Shown piece after piece: positions 44,816-57,351 of a stretch of 64,000 bases of DNA. The position numbers and the translations under genes were made by a program. The notes beneath the pieces were generated by a model. It made no database searches, was not told where the DNA came from, and saw only the letters and a list, made by a program, of their open reading frames with translations. The stretch spans positions 1,315,001-1,379,000 of the forward strand of contig CM032802.1 of NCBI GenBank assembly GCA_019155185.1, given 5' to 3'. How positions within the stretch are numbered: position 1 is the stretch's first letter; every line of letters begins with the position of its first letter. Source of the DNA: Beaufortia kweichowensis (lineage: Eukaryota > Chordata > Actinopteri > Cypriniformes > Gastromyzontidae).

Positions 44816-44864
44816 ATCTCTCTCTCTCTTTCTCCATCTCTATTTCTCTCTCTCTCTCTTTCCG

Positions 44865-44955
<91 letters not shown>
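44786..44955. repeat. Interrupted (CT)n microsatellite
   Basis: About 170 bp of CT with CATCT, TTCT and CGTCT interruptions. A shorter CT run lies at 44722-44738. Confidence 0.95.
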
Positions 44956-44959
<4 letters not shown>

Positions 44960-46402
44960 CACAGTTTGGCAGTTATGTTAGAGTTATGTAACGTTGTGCT
45001 CTTTATAAGACGCTGCTGAAAGGTGCATTGCATTGGGCTCATTATATTCATCCTGCATTAACAAAATATTTGGGGAACTGCCCATATAGAGATTGGGCAG
45101 CACAACATTCTGCTTTTAAGCTTGTTGAAATCATATTCAGAAGGATGATTTGATTCAGCATGGCCAACAATGTGAGCATAGCTTGCCTTGAAAAAGCTAT
45201 AGAAAGTCAATAATAGTAAAACACAGGATCCAGAAATTACTAGTCAACCTGCTGGAAATGCTGGTAAGCTTTGGCTTTACCAGAGAAATATCACTTAACT
45301 TAAGCAGTGGTTAGAATTTGAAACAGAACTACACAAACAAAAATCCCAATACACCAAAAATGTATTTCATTTTAATGCAAATTCTATTTTTATATTTATA
45401 AATCAATAAATATTGATTTAGGGGAAAGATATGAGCCGGATATGCAGTCTGGAACAGTCTGACAGCAGTACACACACACACACACCTCTTTGAACCGGCT
45501 GTGACCTGTAATGATGTCACACTGACACTGGATACACCAGCAGTGACCGCTGAAGTCAATACAGAGGGGTTTCCTGTAACACAGGAAGTACTTTTTCTGC
45601 GAGTCTCAGCATCACCGCTTCATTCACATCCAATACAGACTGTAATTCTTTGTGTCTCAGCATGAAACTATAATAAAGAAGTAAAGATGGTAATGATTAA
45701 AGCTCAGACACAAGTGATTCAAGATTCTCTATAGACATAAGTCAGAGAAGACAGCACAGCATCCAAGAAAACATTTTATCTTCATTCAAAGGATTACAAA
45801 TTCAACAACAGTACACCATACTGAGTCCAATAAACAATAGCCTTTACTACCCTGACTTCAGTCTGTACAAAATGATATGCAGTTTAATCAACATTATGAA
45901 TCAAAAGAATAAGAATAAAAGTCACAGTAAATTACAGGCAGAAGATCAATAACTGAATTGAAATTCACATCACAAGACCAGATTAATCTTAAGCCTGCAT
46001 CCAAACCCTACTGCTACCCCACTCTTAACCTGACAGAAATAACAAAAACATTTCTGTACTTTCTGCATGAATAATAAAGCTATTTTATTAATAATATGCC
46101 GTGAATTTATTGCCAGCACACAGATTACACTTACACACAGATCTCTGAAGGGTCTTAAAGGATCTAAAGCTCTTGGTTTTTGAGATGCCAAACACATATG
46201 TGTGCATGACTACTTTGTAGACTAATTTGTGATAAACATGACATCCAGTTCAGGCCTGTAAATAAAGCCTTTAGACTAAAGCAAATTTCAAGTTAGTCCA
46301 CTTAAAAAGCCAAGTTAACCATATAGATTCTATCTGTGTAAATGGAAAACAGCAATAAAAATGTCAAATTACAAATAAAGTCTTAAAGCAAATGGTGTCA
46401 TA

Positions 46403-46437
46403 CACTTAGGTATTTTACCCAAAGCAACTTACAAAAG
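46403..46437 (-). mobile_element. Weak SINE/L2-tail relic
   Basis: ACTTAGGTATTTTACCCAAA followed by GCAACTTACAAAAG resembles the reverse complement of the fish SINE tail, with several differences. Confidence 0.3.
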
Positions 46438-47734
46438 AGAGGAAAACAATACATGGATTCATCACGTTCAACATTTAGAAATGCACACACGTGAAATCAG
46501 AATCAATCTCAAACCAGATCATCTAAAACATTCAATCTGACACATATTTCAACACAAGGTAAAGTAAAGCACCTGGTTCTCTAAGTTTAAGGCCTGGTAA
46601 GACAGTTTCTCTTCCCAGTCGTGTGGTCCGCTTCTTAAGCAAATCTCTCTTTTCTCTTCTGCTCAGCAGTACAAACACACTGAATTAATCATGACACTGC
46701 AACCAATGAAGCCAATCAGACACCAGCCAGAGGAACAGATGATCACTGATGCACTCCTCAATATAACACACTGATTTCTGGAAGCTTTCTGAAGGGTTTG
46801 GCGTGTGAGGTGGACTACACAAACACAAACATTCATCAGCTTTTATTCTGTAACAATATGAAACAATATGTAAGATATCTAATCTGATCTTGGACATGTT
46901 TGTTAAGTTTACTATTGTTGCTTATACTCCAACTCGGGGTTACAGATTTAAATAAACCAATTTGTGCCACGCACATGATAAACGTGTGATTATAGACTTA
47001 AAAAACAGAGCTACTTTATGTCTACAGAGGACATCACAGACATTTAGAAGTTGGCTCTTTTGACACTTTTGAACCAGGCATTAATGTCACCCTAGCAACA
47101 CCCTGGCAACCACCTGCATCTCATTACCATTGTAACCACCACAGTGAGAGTTTTACATGAGCAAACAGACAACAGATGAATAAAACCCCCATAATTCTTA
47201 GATCTTGCTGCATGTTTGACTCTGCTCTGATCTGAGAGTTTCATGGCTGGCACCACCGCAGGTAGACCAGCAAAACATCACAGCGTCTCATCCTGAAACT
47301 CATCCCTCGCTCTCAGCTTGCTGCAGTGTGGGATGAGAGCCGGGTGGCGGAAGAGTGTTCCTCCAGGGGGGCGACAGGAAAAGAGGTTTTTCCGCCTGCA
47401 TCACTCTGATCTGACAGCGGCAGTGCAGACAAGTACACACACACACACAAACAGTGAGGGAGGTAAAACACACAGAGATGTCTGAATTATTTAGAGAATA
47501 AGGGCTTAAAGAGCTACTGTGAATAGATCAGACACTATCTGTGTGTGTGTGTGCGTGTACCAGTGGGCATGCTGTGGGGACAAAACACTCACTGCTGTTA
47601 AGTCCAGCTGTGTGCATTGTGCAAACAGTAGGAGAAAGACAAGCTAACTGGTACTGCGACACACATGCGCACACATACACATACACTGACCCAAACAGCC
47701 TGCAGCTAGTGTTATATCACAGACTTCAATGACA

Positions 47735-47970
47735 GCTCTGTTGATAGAGTCCGGATATCAGAAAAAATACACACAAGTTATCTATTTAAAAAAATGGAAA
47801 TATACACGTGTTATAGATGTGACAAAAAAGAACACATGTTTTTGAGAGACTTTCTGTGAATTAAAATACACAAACCAGACGCAATAATACCCAACAAAAG
47901 AAGAAGAGATGACACTTCAAAGAACATCAAATAGTTATACATTTATGAGGAATATGGACGTTGCTATGTT
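47735..47970. repeat. Dispersed repeat, copy A (partner at 53280-53400)
   Basis: It shares TGATAGAGTCCGGATATCAG and ATTTATGAGGAATATGGACG with the copy near 53.3 kb, in the same order and orientation, with a different intervening length. Confidence 0.5.
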
Positions 47971-48802
47971 TTAAAAACTTTAAGAGAGACCTCACATGAG
48001 TATTTAAACCACCAAATATTAAAAACCTTTGAAGAGTACTGACCAATAACAGCATCTAATATTAAGATAGCCGATGAACAACAGAACATTAATACATACA
48101 CAATAGACTATAGACATTTTTAGATGATTGTTAATTTTGACACTTAATTGGACAAATCTGAAGAAAGAAACCTAGATTTTCGTTTTTAATGGACACAGAT
48201 ATTACAGATAACAGAGCCATTATATAGTTGTCTGTTGTACATGCCTGTGAATTAAACAGAGCTTTACAAACATACTGTACATTTATAAGACTTTCGTCAA
48301 CTGCAGTGCTACAGAAGTTAATGTATAACATTCTGTGAGCCAATCACAGTCTTTACAGACCGCCTCACGGTTAACAAAGCCCGTCTCATTTCACAGCGCT
48401 GATGAGGTCGTGCCGCCCGCAGAACCGCTGTAAATATACATCAGTAACACAGACCGCCGCACACCACCACATCATCTCTCTCTTCCATCTTTCTCACTTG
48501 CCAAGGTCTGTTATAAGGTCAGGAGGAGAGAAGGGCAGCTGATTTACAGTAAGGTTCAGGCACAGAGAGAGAAGAGAGATTTGCACTGCTATATTTGTAA
48601 ATGATTTGCCAATATGAATGTAAAATATTTGTCAAGCCAATGGAGCACACAATAAAGTGAGAGAGCGAGAGACAGACAAAGAGAAAGACATTCATCTGTC
48701 AATGCCAAACCATGTGTGAATTTCTGTCTTATAATTTGATAGAGGAAGCAATTCTACAGCTGAGAACATAATTAGGTTTCACACATTTCAAGCATAAATG
48801 TT

Positions 48803-48807
48803 CACAC

Positions 48808-48904
<97 letters not shown>
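48803..48904. repeat. (CA)n microsatellite
   Basis: About 50 CA units with one CG interruption near the left end. Confidence 0.97.
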
Positions 48905-48906
<2 letters not shown>

Positions 48907-49028
48907 CTATAAATACATGCATTCCAACACCTGTTTTCTACTTTTGGAAAATCTTGTACAATTCATCTAAATGTTGGGACCAATTGTGACTAAAAGTGAG
49001 GTCTGTACTATACTGTACAATAACTTAC

Positions 49029-49440
49029 CATTCCAAAGTTTGGGATCACTTAAGTGAAAAGTTTCTATTGACCTTGCAAACCTTTCGATATGAAAGCATA
49101 ATTTAAATGTCTGACATCACTGATCAAAAAATATTCAAAAATTACTTTATTACAAAATTACTAAACTTTTATATTCAATAAAAATGTTTTTGAAATAGAT
49201 GACATTGAAAAAATAACAAAAAGCAGCCAGTTAAAGTCCAGATTAGATGTGAAATCTTTAATACTTTAAAAAGCATCTCAGACATCAAGAAACTGACTGA
49301 CAAAATGAAAAGAAACATTTCTGCATATTTTAGACAAAGGATGAAACACTAAAAATGATCATATAAAGATATTTTAATGAGTTTCATTTTATACTAATAT
49401 GTGGAATTGAAACAGAAGTTTTTAAGTGACCCTAAACTTA
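49029..49440. mobile_element. Inverted-repeat element (AAGTTTGGGATCACTTAA termini)
   Basis: AAGTTTGGGATCACTTAA near the left end and, inverted, AAGTTTAGGGTCACTTAA at the right end match in 16 of 18 positions. The interior is AT-rich and non-coding. The terminal sequence resembles a widespread fish repeat. Outer limits are approximate. Confidence 0.6.
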
Positions 49441-52400
49441 AAATATATATGATTGATTTTATGAAATACAGAGCAATTATAATCAATAATAAATTTAGCA
49501 AAAAAATAGTGTAACTTTTCTCTATTCATGACATAGACAGCCATTGTAAAGTAAACTGAAGTAAGTAAATGAGTTTTTTGTTTGTTTGTTCTGACTGAGG
49601 AACAAATCAAATGATTTTCTGTGGTAATGAACAGCAGATGTTGGTGAGAGAGCTCAAGTCGTACTGAACTCAGAACTGAAACTGGGCCAGACTCGAACTT
49701 TTCATCCACACAAGTGAAAGTTGTGACACAGCTGCAGTGCTGGTCATGCGTTTTAGCTTTTACAGGTGCAGAAGTGAAGACTCGTCCTCACCTGAGCCAC
49801 TCACAAACCCCAGAGGAAATCCTGCAGGCCTTCATGTCTCACACAGAGACTTCATAAAACACTTCTAAGAAGCTTAATTAGCTATTCACAGACACAAGGC
49901 ACACAATAGACCCTTTCCCTTCCAGCGGCTCCCAAACGGACCTGAATGAAAGCAGGGCATAGAGGGGAGTGACTCTCTCCCCAAAAATGCCATTGTTTTA
50001 ACTTCCCCGCAAGAGCTCGTCCTCTCCGATTCAAAAAAGCTCCATTCTGCCTCAAATCCTGCCTTTCATACAGGAACCACCTCCATTTTGTATAGGCCAT
50101 TATCCAGCAAACAATTGCCTCAAAACCAACATGGTGTGCCGAGATGCCCCTGTCACTGTTCATGCCCCGGCTTTCTTTATTGCCTCGTTCTGCCTCCATT
50201 TACCCTCACCGTGATGGTAACGACAGGCCCAAGAGCTGCATTTTCTCTGATTCTTTCCATTCTTCACCTCGACACCTTTTACTTCCAAGATAAAGAGAAG
50301 GGAAGAATGTTCTTGTCAATGGGTATGTCTGGAATGGACTACCATACACATAAGTGAATGACCTTCTACACTAGTGCAGTATAAAACTATATCTCTAGTG
50401 ATCGTCACACTGCTTTTCACAGTACCCATTTTCTGTTAAATTATGTCTGCACAGCACCCAAACACACACATACTGTATTCATACAAACACACAAAGTGAG
50501 CCGCTCTCAAACCCAAAGTCCACATTTACCAAAATGTGTTTGTTCAGCAGGATTTCTGTGCAAATTATGACAATCGAGAAAGGCCAAAGGTTGGCAGAGA
50601 CTGTACAAGAAACACACAAGCTGCAAGATCTAATATTGTACATCAGGGACAGTTGAGATGGAGCAGCTGATGTTAATTCTGTCTAAAGTTGTGTGTGTTG
50701 CTCAAGGGTCTGCTGTACTGCTGCTGAGAGAGCGATGATGAGCAGATAGATAAGAAAACCGAGGAGATGAGACTGACTCGCATCCGTAAGTAAAACCGTC
50801 TAATATTAAATCATGCCATTTGATCTGCTTGTCTATAGCATTAAAAGAGACCAAAGTAACAAGATGTTTGGAAATTCAATGTCAACACACCATCACAAAG
50901 TGTTCTGAGTGGTTACTGGGATGGCCAAAGTCAAGTCTCTATATGGTTATTGGGGTCTAGATATATCTCTATGGGTCACTAATTATATTGACCAGCAAGC
51001 AAAAAATGCATATTTCATAATGCTTTTACAATTTATAGCATCAAATACACTAAATGTCAGCATACCTAATACTAAATGAGAAACTCAATGTACATAAAAC
51101 CACTGATCAACTGAAGATTTATAAAACCCCGAAACTAGCAAAACTGAAAATAAGAACCAACAGCACAGTGTAACATAAAAACAGTTTAAATCTTTAAAGA
51201 AACCTCTAAGGAACCTCTAAGGAACCGTAGGTGTTGCAGAGAACCCAATCTTAAAGCATGTGTTCCACATTGTGTATCTCAGCTGTGATGCTGTTTAAAT
51301 GAGACTTTGGCTGGTTTACTGCATGTGTACGTGTGTTTATGATCTGTGGTTTACCGTACCTTACTTACAGGCTCTTTTCAAAGCATCCAGAGACGCTCTC
51401 ACAGTAGGAGGCTCCTCTGTTTGTGAAGGAGGCAAATCATAGACATTTTAATATGTTTGGTGTGACAGAAACAGTAGGAGTTTCATTTTTCCCACAGAGC
51501 AGCGCAGCAAGGCTGCGATTTCAGCATCTGCCCACAGAAAATCCAAAAATACGCCCAGCCAGATCCGTCCAGCTCACACACCACCGAGATGATGTTTAGT
51601 TTTAATCACACTGGGTGTGTACAGTACACTGTGTGTGTGTGTTATCTACATCATACACAATTAATAACATGCTAAACTCACTATCACAAACACAGAAGAG
51701 AATAACACCAAAAACACATTTCTGATTTATTTCCCTTTTTACACACATTTAAGCTTTTAATGCTGTAAAAGTCAAAGATTGAAGAGCACATCTGTTTCAA
51801 TATAAATTATTAGTATTAAGTTCTGCTTTTAGCAGCTGGTTATTATTCTCTAACGGTCACTGACAATCTGTACACATGACAAATAAACTTGAAACAAATC
51901 TAACAGGAATAACAAAAGCTCATAATAGTAATAATAACACAAACACACTCATGTTTATTAATCTATCTAAATTGGGACATTCCATAGACTTCTTCTACAC
52001 AAGAATATACATTAGACTTGTTTTTACAAGTAGTTATAAGTACTATAAAGTCTACTCAACGCATAATCATAAACTCACCAGAAACCGTTCTGCATTCTTT
52101 TTTTATCAACCTTAATTTCCTATATACAATTTTATTTTCTATATTTTATAGCATTTTCATAAATGAGGACATCAGCATGACAAGGTTTTGCCCAGGTAAG
52201 AGTACAAATTTGTCCCAATAATATAGTTATGTAGACATAAACAAATAGATTTTCGTAATGATAATGTAATAATTCAAAAACAGATGGCAAGATATCGCAA
52301 TTTGTAAGGAAACTTTTTGTATTATAATTTATATTTAAAAGAGAAATTGAAATAACTAAACCTACATTAGCCTTACAAAAAGCATATAACCTCTGCAGGA

Positions 52401-53279
52401 GCAGGTCTGTTCCTAAATATTCATTTTCAATAGTCTACATATAATGTTAAATATCATACGAGGACGCAGATCAACATCTGAACCAGCATCACACATCTAA
52501 TGGGATTCCCCTGTAGCTAGGAGGCAGGATCTGAGTCTTCTGTGCTGTTGTTTATCAGGGGAAACCAACGTCCCCTCAGGCTGTGTGTGTGCGTGTGCGC
52601 TGTCAGGAGGCCTAATCTGCGCTCTATATGCACTGTTACAGTGAATGTGCAAACTAACACAGCTGAGAGGTGATGCCATCTATTATAATCCTCTCATTTT
52701 ACTGTGGATTTGCCCTACAGTCAGTTCATCAAAAACAGCCGCTCAGACAAACGGACACAAAAGATGGAACAACACGAGTTCTTAAGGAACATGTATTAAC
52801 GCAGAACTGAGCGAGCACAATTAACATGTCACCACACAGCCGCATTCATTCACGTCTGTGGTGAACTGCAGACTTTCTCAGCAATCGTGAGAAATATCAG
52901 CCGCCCGGTTACTGGACGCTGAGTGTGTGGGTGAATCACAGATTCTAAAAGTCAAGGGTGGAAATTTACCCACATCAACACGGATTCTGGATCTCAAGTC
53001 TCTGGATCTTCCTAAAAATGACAATGTGACGCTATTAGACACAATAGTTGGCCGACCATGTTTGTCTGGTTGGAACACTGCTGTCAGACACACAAAAGCA
53101 TGCAGACTTATCCTGGAATGTACTTCACACTTACATCTGGGTTAAACATTACAATCATAACTACATTTCTGGGCAATTCCCATGTTATAGACATGTCATT
53201 ATTAGTCAAAACTTGGACATAAAAATCTCTGAGAATGTATTTATTACCAGTATATTGAATATATCTGTTTCTGTTTTAC

Positions 53280-53400
53280 TAAAGCCCTGTTAATAGAGTC
53301 CAGACATCAGAAAAATATTAGTCTAAACATATTTTTTATTTAAGAAAATGTATGCATTTATGAGGAATATGAACTGTTATGGACTTGAAAACAGCACATC
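53280..53400. repeat. Dispersed repeat, copy B (partner at 47735-47970)
   Basis: TAATAGAGTCCAGACATCAG and ATTTATGAGGAATATGAACT correspond to copy A. It is more compact than copy A. Family unknown. Confidence 0.5.
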
Positions 53401-55176
53401 AAATACCATTTTTATAGTCCACCAGACAACAAATGGGTCTGTAATGTGATCAAGAATATCACATCTCTCCTCAACAAACACTTTGTGTATTTTAATGTTC
53501 ACAAAATATTATACATCTCAAGCTTAAACTACCAGTTAAAAAACACTAAAAACATTATTTACTGCATTTACATATTAAAGACCAGTTTTATTCTTACATT
53601 CCACCAGAACACCTGCTACATCTACAAGATCACTGAAGAGATCGTTGCATTATGACAAAACCTTCACAGAATTAAAACCCAACACACGAGCAGCACAATC
53701 CATAAACCCTTCAGTCATACTGAAGTGAGGAGCTTTTCAGTGCAAATTGAATTTGGAGCTGATAATGTACTTATCAATGAAAACAAACACCGTCTGCTCA
53801 GCCACCGTAACGTCAGGGACATCAATCACAAGAGCTATTGACGCTTTTATTACTGAGATGTTGGATTGGACAGCTAATAATGAGGAAGAAGAGCGTGCTG
53901 ATTCAAGCATCACAGTCAAGTAGATTTTAATTAACGTCAGATACATGTTAAAAACTCATCAACATTTCTGATCACTGGTCACACTTTACATTACACAAGC
54001 TGTTGATTTTTGTCAATGATATCTGTAAAATCACACAACAGTTTTTAGTGCTTTTTTTATATTAATATTCAAAGTGATGTCAAATAATATATTAACATTT
54101 ATGCATTCCAATTTTATTCTTATATAAGTGACTTTAATATGTGCTTTTTATGGGGAATTGAACCCTTGCATGTAGTATAATATAATAATACAGATTACCT
54201 GGTAAATATACACAAATCAAGTAATAATAAAGAACTTTGTGGTGCTGCTTGAAAATACACTTTATTGCATTTAGAAATAACGTTATACCAACATGCAATC
54301 TGAGTAAAATGGATAGTGTAATGTAAAGTGTTACCCTTTGTTGTATCTGTAACTGATCGATGTAAAATAGTTTTGTATTCTCTTACTGAAGCACAAAGTA
54401 TCCACTTACTGACCCATGATCACATCTGTAGATGTGGTATTAAATCTATAAACATGAATTTAGAAATGATCATGACAGAAAAATGTGTATTTTGACTGCC
54501 TGTCTTCACTATAAGAAATGTGCTACATGTTTCCTTTGTATAAACCGAACTGCAATGACAAAAACGGACGATTTATTGACGTTTATGAAATAAAACGCAC
54601 CGCACTGCAATCTAAAAAATATCGCATGTGCAACGCAACAAAAAGAGAGAGTAACATTATTGGCGCGTTACATTGTAACACGATCAACAAAAGAACTCGC
54701 GTCTTTATCGCGTCATTCTCGCGGTTACATTGTTGCACATGGACGCGTTTGAGTCTTTCATCGGGCTTAATATTTGATGTTTTGTCCTAACTACGTTTTT
54801 GATCAGATGGTTTAAAGGCCTCAAACTCCCCCAGACACCATTTTGAGTCTCTCTGTTGTCTCAGCTCTATGGAATGTACAAATGCATGACAAGGGAACGG
54901 AGAAAGTCAACGTGAAAATTTGCCTCTTTCACGCGTGCGTCCCGAAAAGCGCGTTCATCGATCTTTTGATAGGACAGACTCGAAAAGTCAAAGCAAATGC
55001 GCTCGTTTTCTCGTAAGTCCCCATCAAATGCCATCAGAGAGAGCTTCACCATCGCGCACCATCACTGGCATTGCCGAGAGAAAAGCATTGCTGGTGTTGA
55101 TGGTGGTGAAGCCCGAATGGTGTTTTTGGAGAGGAATCTCGGCTTGATATATCGAAACTCAACCAATCCAACTTAC

Positions 55177-55440
55177 CAGTGCGCGATGATTCAGATGGGT
55201 CCCTCTGGTCCAGTATATGATCCCGGTTAGCAACGATCTTCCTGGGCTGGTAAGGGTTAGTCTATTCTCCTCTGTTTCCTCTGGTTGATTTTCAGGGCTG
55301 TATGGAAGCACATAGAGCAGTGGGGGATGGGGGATGCCAGAAGAGAAGAGAGGAGGGAGGGGGAGAGAAAGAGAGAGGGGCAGTAACATGGAAACACAAG
55401 GGGAGGACCTCTGATTCTGACGCAGAACTGAACAGAACGC
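55177..55440 (-). other. fam168a: Candidate FAM168A first (non-coding) exon and promoter region
   Basis: A consensus GTAAGT donor (minus strand, complement at 55171-55176) follows unique sequence with CpGs. Upstream is a pyrimidine-rich (minus-strand) segment at 55320-55380. CpG frequency is raised over about 54.55-55.23 kb compared with the flanking DNA, as expected near a promoter. No ATG-led conserved frame was recognised. Assignment to FAM168A rests on strand and position only. Confidence 0.35.
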
Positions 55441-56875
55441 ATCAGTAGTTTACTGCATCATTCGTTCGCCATATGCATGAGCAAAAAAAAACATCACGTA
55501 CAGAAAACAGAATGCATGCGTGAAGAGATCTATTCTGATATTATCGAGCATTAACATCCATGTATGTACAGTGACGATCTGCAATGGGAGCTGAAGATAA
55601 AGTCATACAAACGTTTCAGAGATCAGCAGTCTGTTCGAGATGGCTATTGATTTTGATACATACATTTTTTTTAATCAGAATAATACAGAACATACAGGTT
55701 TCATTTGAATAGTAACGCACAATGAGGATGCCAGATTTAAGATTAAATAATTAAACTACATTGGTATCTTGGCTTTTGTGTATTATACAATTTTTATTTT
55801 TAGATATTAAGCAAATTTAATAACGAAAAACGAATTTACAATACACTACAGTGTAATATAAATATAAATAAAATATAATTGATATATTATATAATTTATA
55901 GTAAAATGCGTCATTTGGTAACAGTGTAATGTTGTATCATTGCATTATTTTTTCGGAATGAACTGATGTCTTGTGTTTGCGCGCCCTCTAGTGTCTGTAA
56001 TGCGCATCCACAAAATAAGTTTGAAGAGTTTCGCATGCTATTCAGGCAACTGAATAATGTGTGTTATCTTATCTCTTATTCCAGTTATGGCGTCTTTTCA
56101 CATGTCCATTTTCGCAGTGGACTGGATATACAAGATTCAGGTTAAATCGCATGAAGTTTTGCGCAATGTATCACTTAAAAACATGGGTTCAGGGGAACAT
56201 ACATGTGTTCGACGTCATGAGGTGTTCGCTCGGCTGAGGTGTGACAAAGTATCGCGAGAGCAGAGCAGTCTGCGCAGCAGAATGAAGCCGAAGGCTACTC
56301 TTCAATGCAGATAAGCCACATCTGAGTTAGTATCAATTTACAAGATACTTCTTTATTGTATTGTAAATAAAAATGTTAGAGCTCATACTCGACCCCAATT
56401 TATAGATATTCGAAGACACATCCTCACGCCTAGGATCTGAGACAGAGCACAATCTGAGAAAACGAGTTATTTTGCCTCTTCATAAACAGTTGTTTGTATT
56501 GATAGGTTTCATTTTCTGCTTCTGCCTTATGTAATTTATTCAGATTTGCAAACGATGACAACAATCCTCATTGCTATGCCATACAAACACCACTAGAGGG
56601 GAATGATGCTCTACTGTCAGTGGGCTCAAATTATTATTACTACCAAACTCTCAAAACACAATCACAAACTAACATTGTTGAGAATTTATTGAGCAATGAG
56701 CATTCAGTGAAATCAATGAAATTTTAGGTTTTAATGTGTTGAAATATGATTGTCTGTATAGTTCTGAAAATGTATTTTAAATAATGCTTTTAAAGCAATT
56801 CTAGTGTTCATAAAGCATGTCAGCAAATATCACCAATCAAGCAGAGGAGTGTTGGTCTCATATATATATATACTC

Positions 56876-57110
56876 TATATAGACCATTTCACAAGATGTA
56901 AACAACACTGGTCCAGAAGCACTTCCTGTTTCAGTTTTTTGTATTTCACATATGTAAATTAAATTAAATCTTAAAGGTTTTTGTTAAACAAGTCAGTTGT
57001 AAATGTTCTGTTGATTGTATTTTGTTCTGACATTTGTGTAGTGTTAAAAAACTGAGACAGGAAGTGTTTCTGGACCAGTGCTGTTTACATCTTGCGAAGT
57101 GGTCTATATA
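56876..57110. mobile_element. Short element with about 64-bp inverted arms
   Basis: The left arm starts TATATAGACCATTTCACAAG. The inverted right arm starts TATATAGACCACTTCGCAAG. The two stay paired through the CAGTTTTT segment with about five mismatches. The loop is about 105 bp. This is a strong hairpin and foldback-type MITE structure with no coding sequence. Confidence 0.75.
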
Positions 57111-57202
57111 AAATGTGTCAGGTGTTGTGATGGTAACACCATGGCACTTTTACACAGATTACCATTAAACCATAACCAAGAAGCCATGACCTATTGTTTA
57201 TG

Positions 57203-57351
57203 GTAATATCCAGTTAAAACCAGCTTGAGGTGGTAGTGGATTTTAAATGGTTTCCAGCTGGTTGAAGCTGTTTGAGGTGAGGTCAACCAACTGAGGTCAA
57301 CCATTTTTTTGTGTTAAAGCTGGTACGCTGTGGCTAAGCTGGTGAGAAATA
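57203..57351. repeat. CCAGCTGG-type palindromic repeat
   Basis: Repeated AACCAGCTTGAGGTGG, TTCCAGCTGGTTGAAGC, AAGCTGGTACGCTGTGG and AAGCTGGTGAG modules lie over about 150 bp. This resembles a common dispersed fish repeat built of CAGCTGG palindromes. Confidence 0.5.
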
